Source of the DNA: an uncultured Sunxiuqinia sp.
GTDB taxonomy: Bacteria > Bacteroidota > Bacteroidia > Bacteroidales > Prolixibacteraceae
Assembly: GCF_947495665.1 (NCBI RefSeq)
Contig: NZ_CANLZV010000003.1
Span: 1-64,000, forward strand
DNA length: 64,000 nucleotides
Direction: 5' to 3'
Each line of letters begins with the position of its first letter. Within the stretch, counting starts at the first letter, position 1. The translations under genes were made by a program, and so were the position numbers. Under the pieces are notes generated by a model. The model saw only the letters and a list, made by a program, of their open reading frames with translations. It was not told the origin of the DNA and did not search any database. Of the stretch, positions 63,240 through 64,000 are shown in pieces.

Positions 63240-63647
63240 ATGGGAAAGACAGATGCTAATTTCAAGGAATTGATGAAGGCTTACCAGCCGGAGAAAGCAC
63301 CAGGCAACTTTACGCTTGAGGTGATGAACCGGATTTATGCTGAATCCAGCCAAATTTCGGAATATAAACCTGTTCTGAATAAATGGTTTTTACGTGTGTT
63401 TTATTTGCTGATTGGCAGCTATGTGCTGCTTGCTATGTTTAGCACGGGAGCAGAGCCGGCTGCATCGGGCAAAAGCAAATTCTTTGGATGGCTGCCCCAG
63501 CTTGACTGGTCGGGCGCTGCTGAAGCCGGTGAAAAAGTAACCGGTGTTTTGGGGGGCTTACCACAGTATATAGTTGTGATTTTCTTGTCGGCTACCTTTT
63601 TATTGTTGCTCGATCAATGGATTTTGAAACGCAAAAAAGCGGATTGA
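63240..63647 (+). CDS. Small membrane protein downstream of the ECF sigma factor (possible anti-sigma partner)
   Basis: A 135-residue protein with a 50-residue cytoplasmic N-terminus (FKELMKAYQPEKAPGNFTLE), a membrane helix at about 57-76 (VFYLLIGSYVLLAMF), a periplasmic loop with Trp and Gly (FFGWLPQLDWSGAAEAGEK) and a second helix near 110-130 (YIVVIFLSATFLLLLDQW). The position right after the sigma gene and the two-helix plan suggest an anti-sigma or sigma-linked membrane protein, but no zinc (HxxxCxxC) anti-sigma motif is present. Its stop is 1 bp from that of the convergent TonB-like gene. Confidence 0.7.
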   Translation: MGKTDANFKELMKAYQPEKAPGNFTLEVMNRIYAESSQISEYKPVLNKWFLRVFYLLIGSYVLLAMFSTGAEPAASGKSKFFGWLPQLDWSGAAEAGEKVTGVLGGLPQYIVVIFLSATFLLLLDQWILKRKKAD

Positions 63648-63648
63648 G

Positions 63649-64000
63649 TTAAGGCTTTGGTTCAAAAATGATAGGCATACTCATGCTCACGCGAACCACT
63701 TCATCGCCATTTTTCCCGGGTACCCAAGGGGGCATATTCAACAGCAGTCTCCGCACTTCCTCTTCATAATTTGGGCAGTTTTCCAGTCCTTGTCGTATTT
63801 TAACCTGGCTGATGGTGCTGTCCTTTTCAACCACAAAATATACCAGCACTTTCCCCTGACACGTAGGAGCCGGGAGCCGTAAGCTGTCTTGGACATACCG
63901 CATAAAGCTTTCGTTAAGTGATAAACCCCCTTTGTAATGAAAGGAAGGAAGCTCACTGGCAATAAACCAAATTTGCTCTTCCTGCTTCTGAGATGATGCT
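63649..64000 (-). CDS. TonB C-terminal domain protein, C-terminal part (runs off window)
   Basis: The frame is open to the window edge (117 codons), so the N-terminus is missing. The visible part is a TonB C-terminal domain: a helix (LNESFMRYVQDSLRLP), PAPTCQGKVLVYFVVEKDST near the middle, the IRQGLENCPNYEEEVRRLLL segment, and MPPWVPGKNGDEVVRVSMSM near the end, matching the family's W-x-P-G motif. It could be an energy-transducing TonB or a secreted protein with the same fold; no membrane helix is in view. Confidence 0.82.
   Translation of the reverse strand, partial: ASSQKQEEQIWFIASELPSFHYKGGLSLNESFMRYVQDSLRLPAPTCQGKVLVYFVVEKDSTISQVKIRQGLENCPNYEEEVRRLLLNMPPWVPGKNGDEVVRVSMSMPIIFEPKP

Overview
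The window is a chromosomal stretch of a Bacteroidota bacterium, most likely a fermentative member of the Bacteroidales/Marinilabiliales side of the phylum. The signs are a short primary sigma factor of the Bacteroidota type, repeated TAnnTTTG -7 promoter elements (upstream of rpoD, the tRNA, eno, asnA and others), almost no Shine-Dalgarno sequences, many small signal-peptide or lipoprotein genes, FKBP-type lipoproteins in tandem, a TonB-like protein, a RecF-DUF721 pair and an MBG-repeat surface protein. I saw no transposase, integrase, phage gene or CRISPR array, so this looks like core genome rather than an island.

Layout. 1-2305: the N-terminal 768 codons of a secreted repeat protein that runs off the left edge, preceded by a hairpin-rich 600 bp leader. 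2910-5828: a large FAD/Fe-S 2-hydroxyacid dehydrogenase. 6294-11708: an acid-fermentation cluster, pta, a divergent 3-hydroxyacyl-CoA dehydrogenase, ackA, then ptb and buk, giving two complete acyl-CoA to acyl-phosphate to acid plus ATP routes side by side. 12226-15773: an APC permease fused to regulatory domains, and a CPA1 antiporter. 15919-18772: a glucuronoyl-esterase-like enzyme and rhamnulokinase, which fit use of plant or algal polysaccharide. 19262-25009: an M16 peptidase, a sugar nucleotidyltransferase, ribH and a TPR membrane protein. 25257-30366: recF, a DciA-like protein, ndk, a DHH phosphoesterase, two FKBP lipoproteins and a membrane-Nudix fusion.

30471-38347: an RsmI-like methyltransferase, two metallo-beta-lactamase-fold proteins, an MFS exporter, asnA, tRNA-Arg(TCT), rpoD and an HtrA protease. 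38654-44860: a Cache-domain histidine kinase, a TlpA-type thioredoxin, purC, phoH and a PBP4-type carboxypeptidase. 45266-52488: a small secreted protein, a sigma-54 response regulator with a convergent HPt protein, a DUF190 protein next to enolase, and a TPR histidine kinase. 52775-61752: an SUMF-domain lipoprotein, a hypothetical lipoprotein, a class V aminotransferase, htpG, an Lrp regulator, an MscS channel and an M64 peptidase. 61797-61950: seven degenerate 22-bp tandem units. 61998-64000: a small membrane protein, an ECF sigma factor with its downstream membrane protein, and the C-terminus of a TonB-like protein.

Most of the window is recognisable. The items most worth a second look are the 22-bp periodic repeat at 61797-61950, the permease with a His-less EIIA-like domain at 12226, the dehydrogenase lacking its usual substrate-site Asn inside the pta/ackA cluster, DUF190 next to enolase without a fluoride channel gene, the membrane-Nudix fusion at 29305, and the stacked hairpins upstream of the MBG protein. 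All functional statements come from sequence reading alone; no database search was run.
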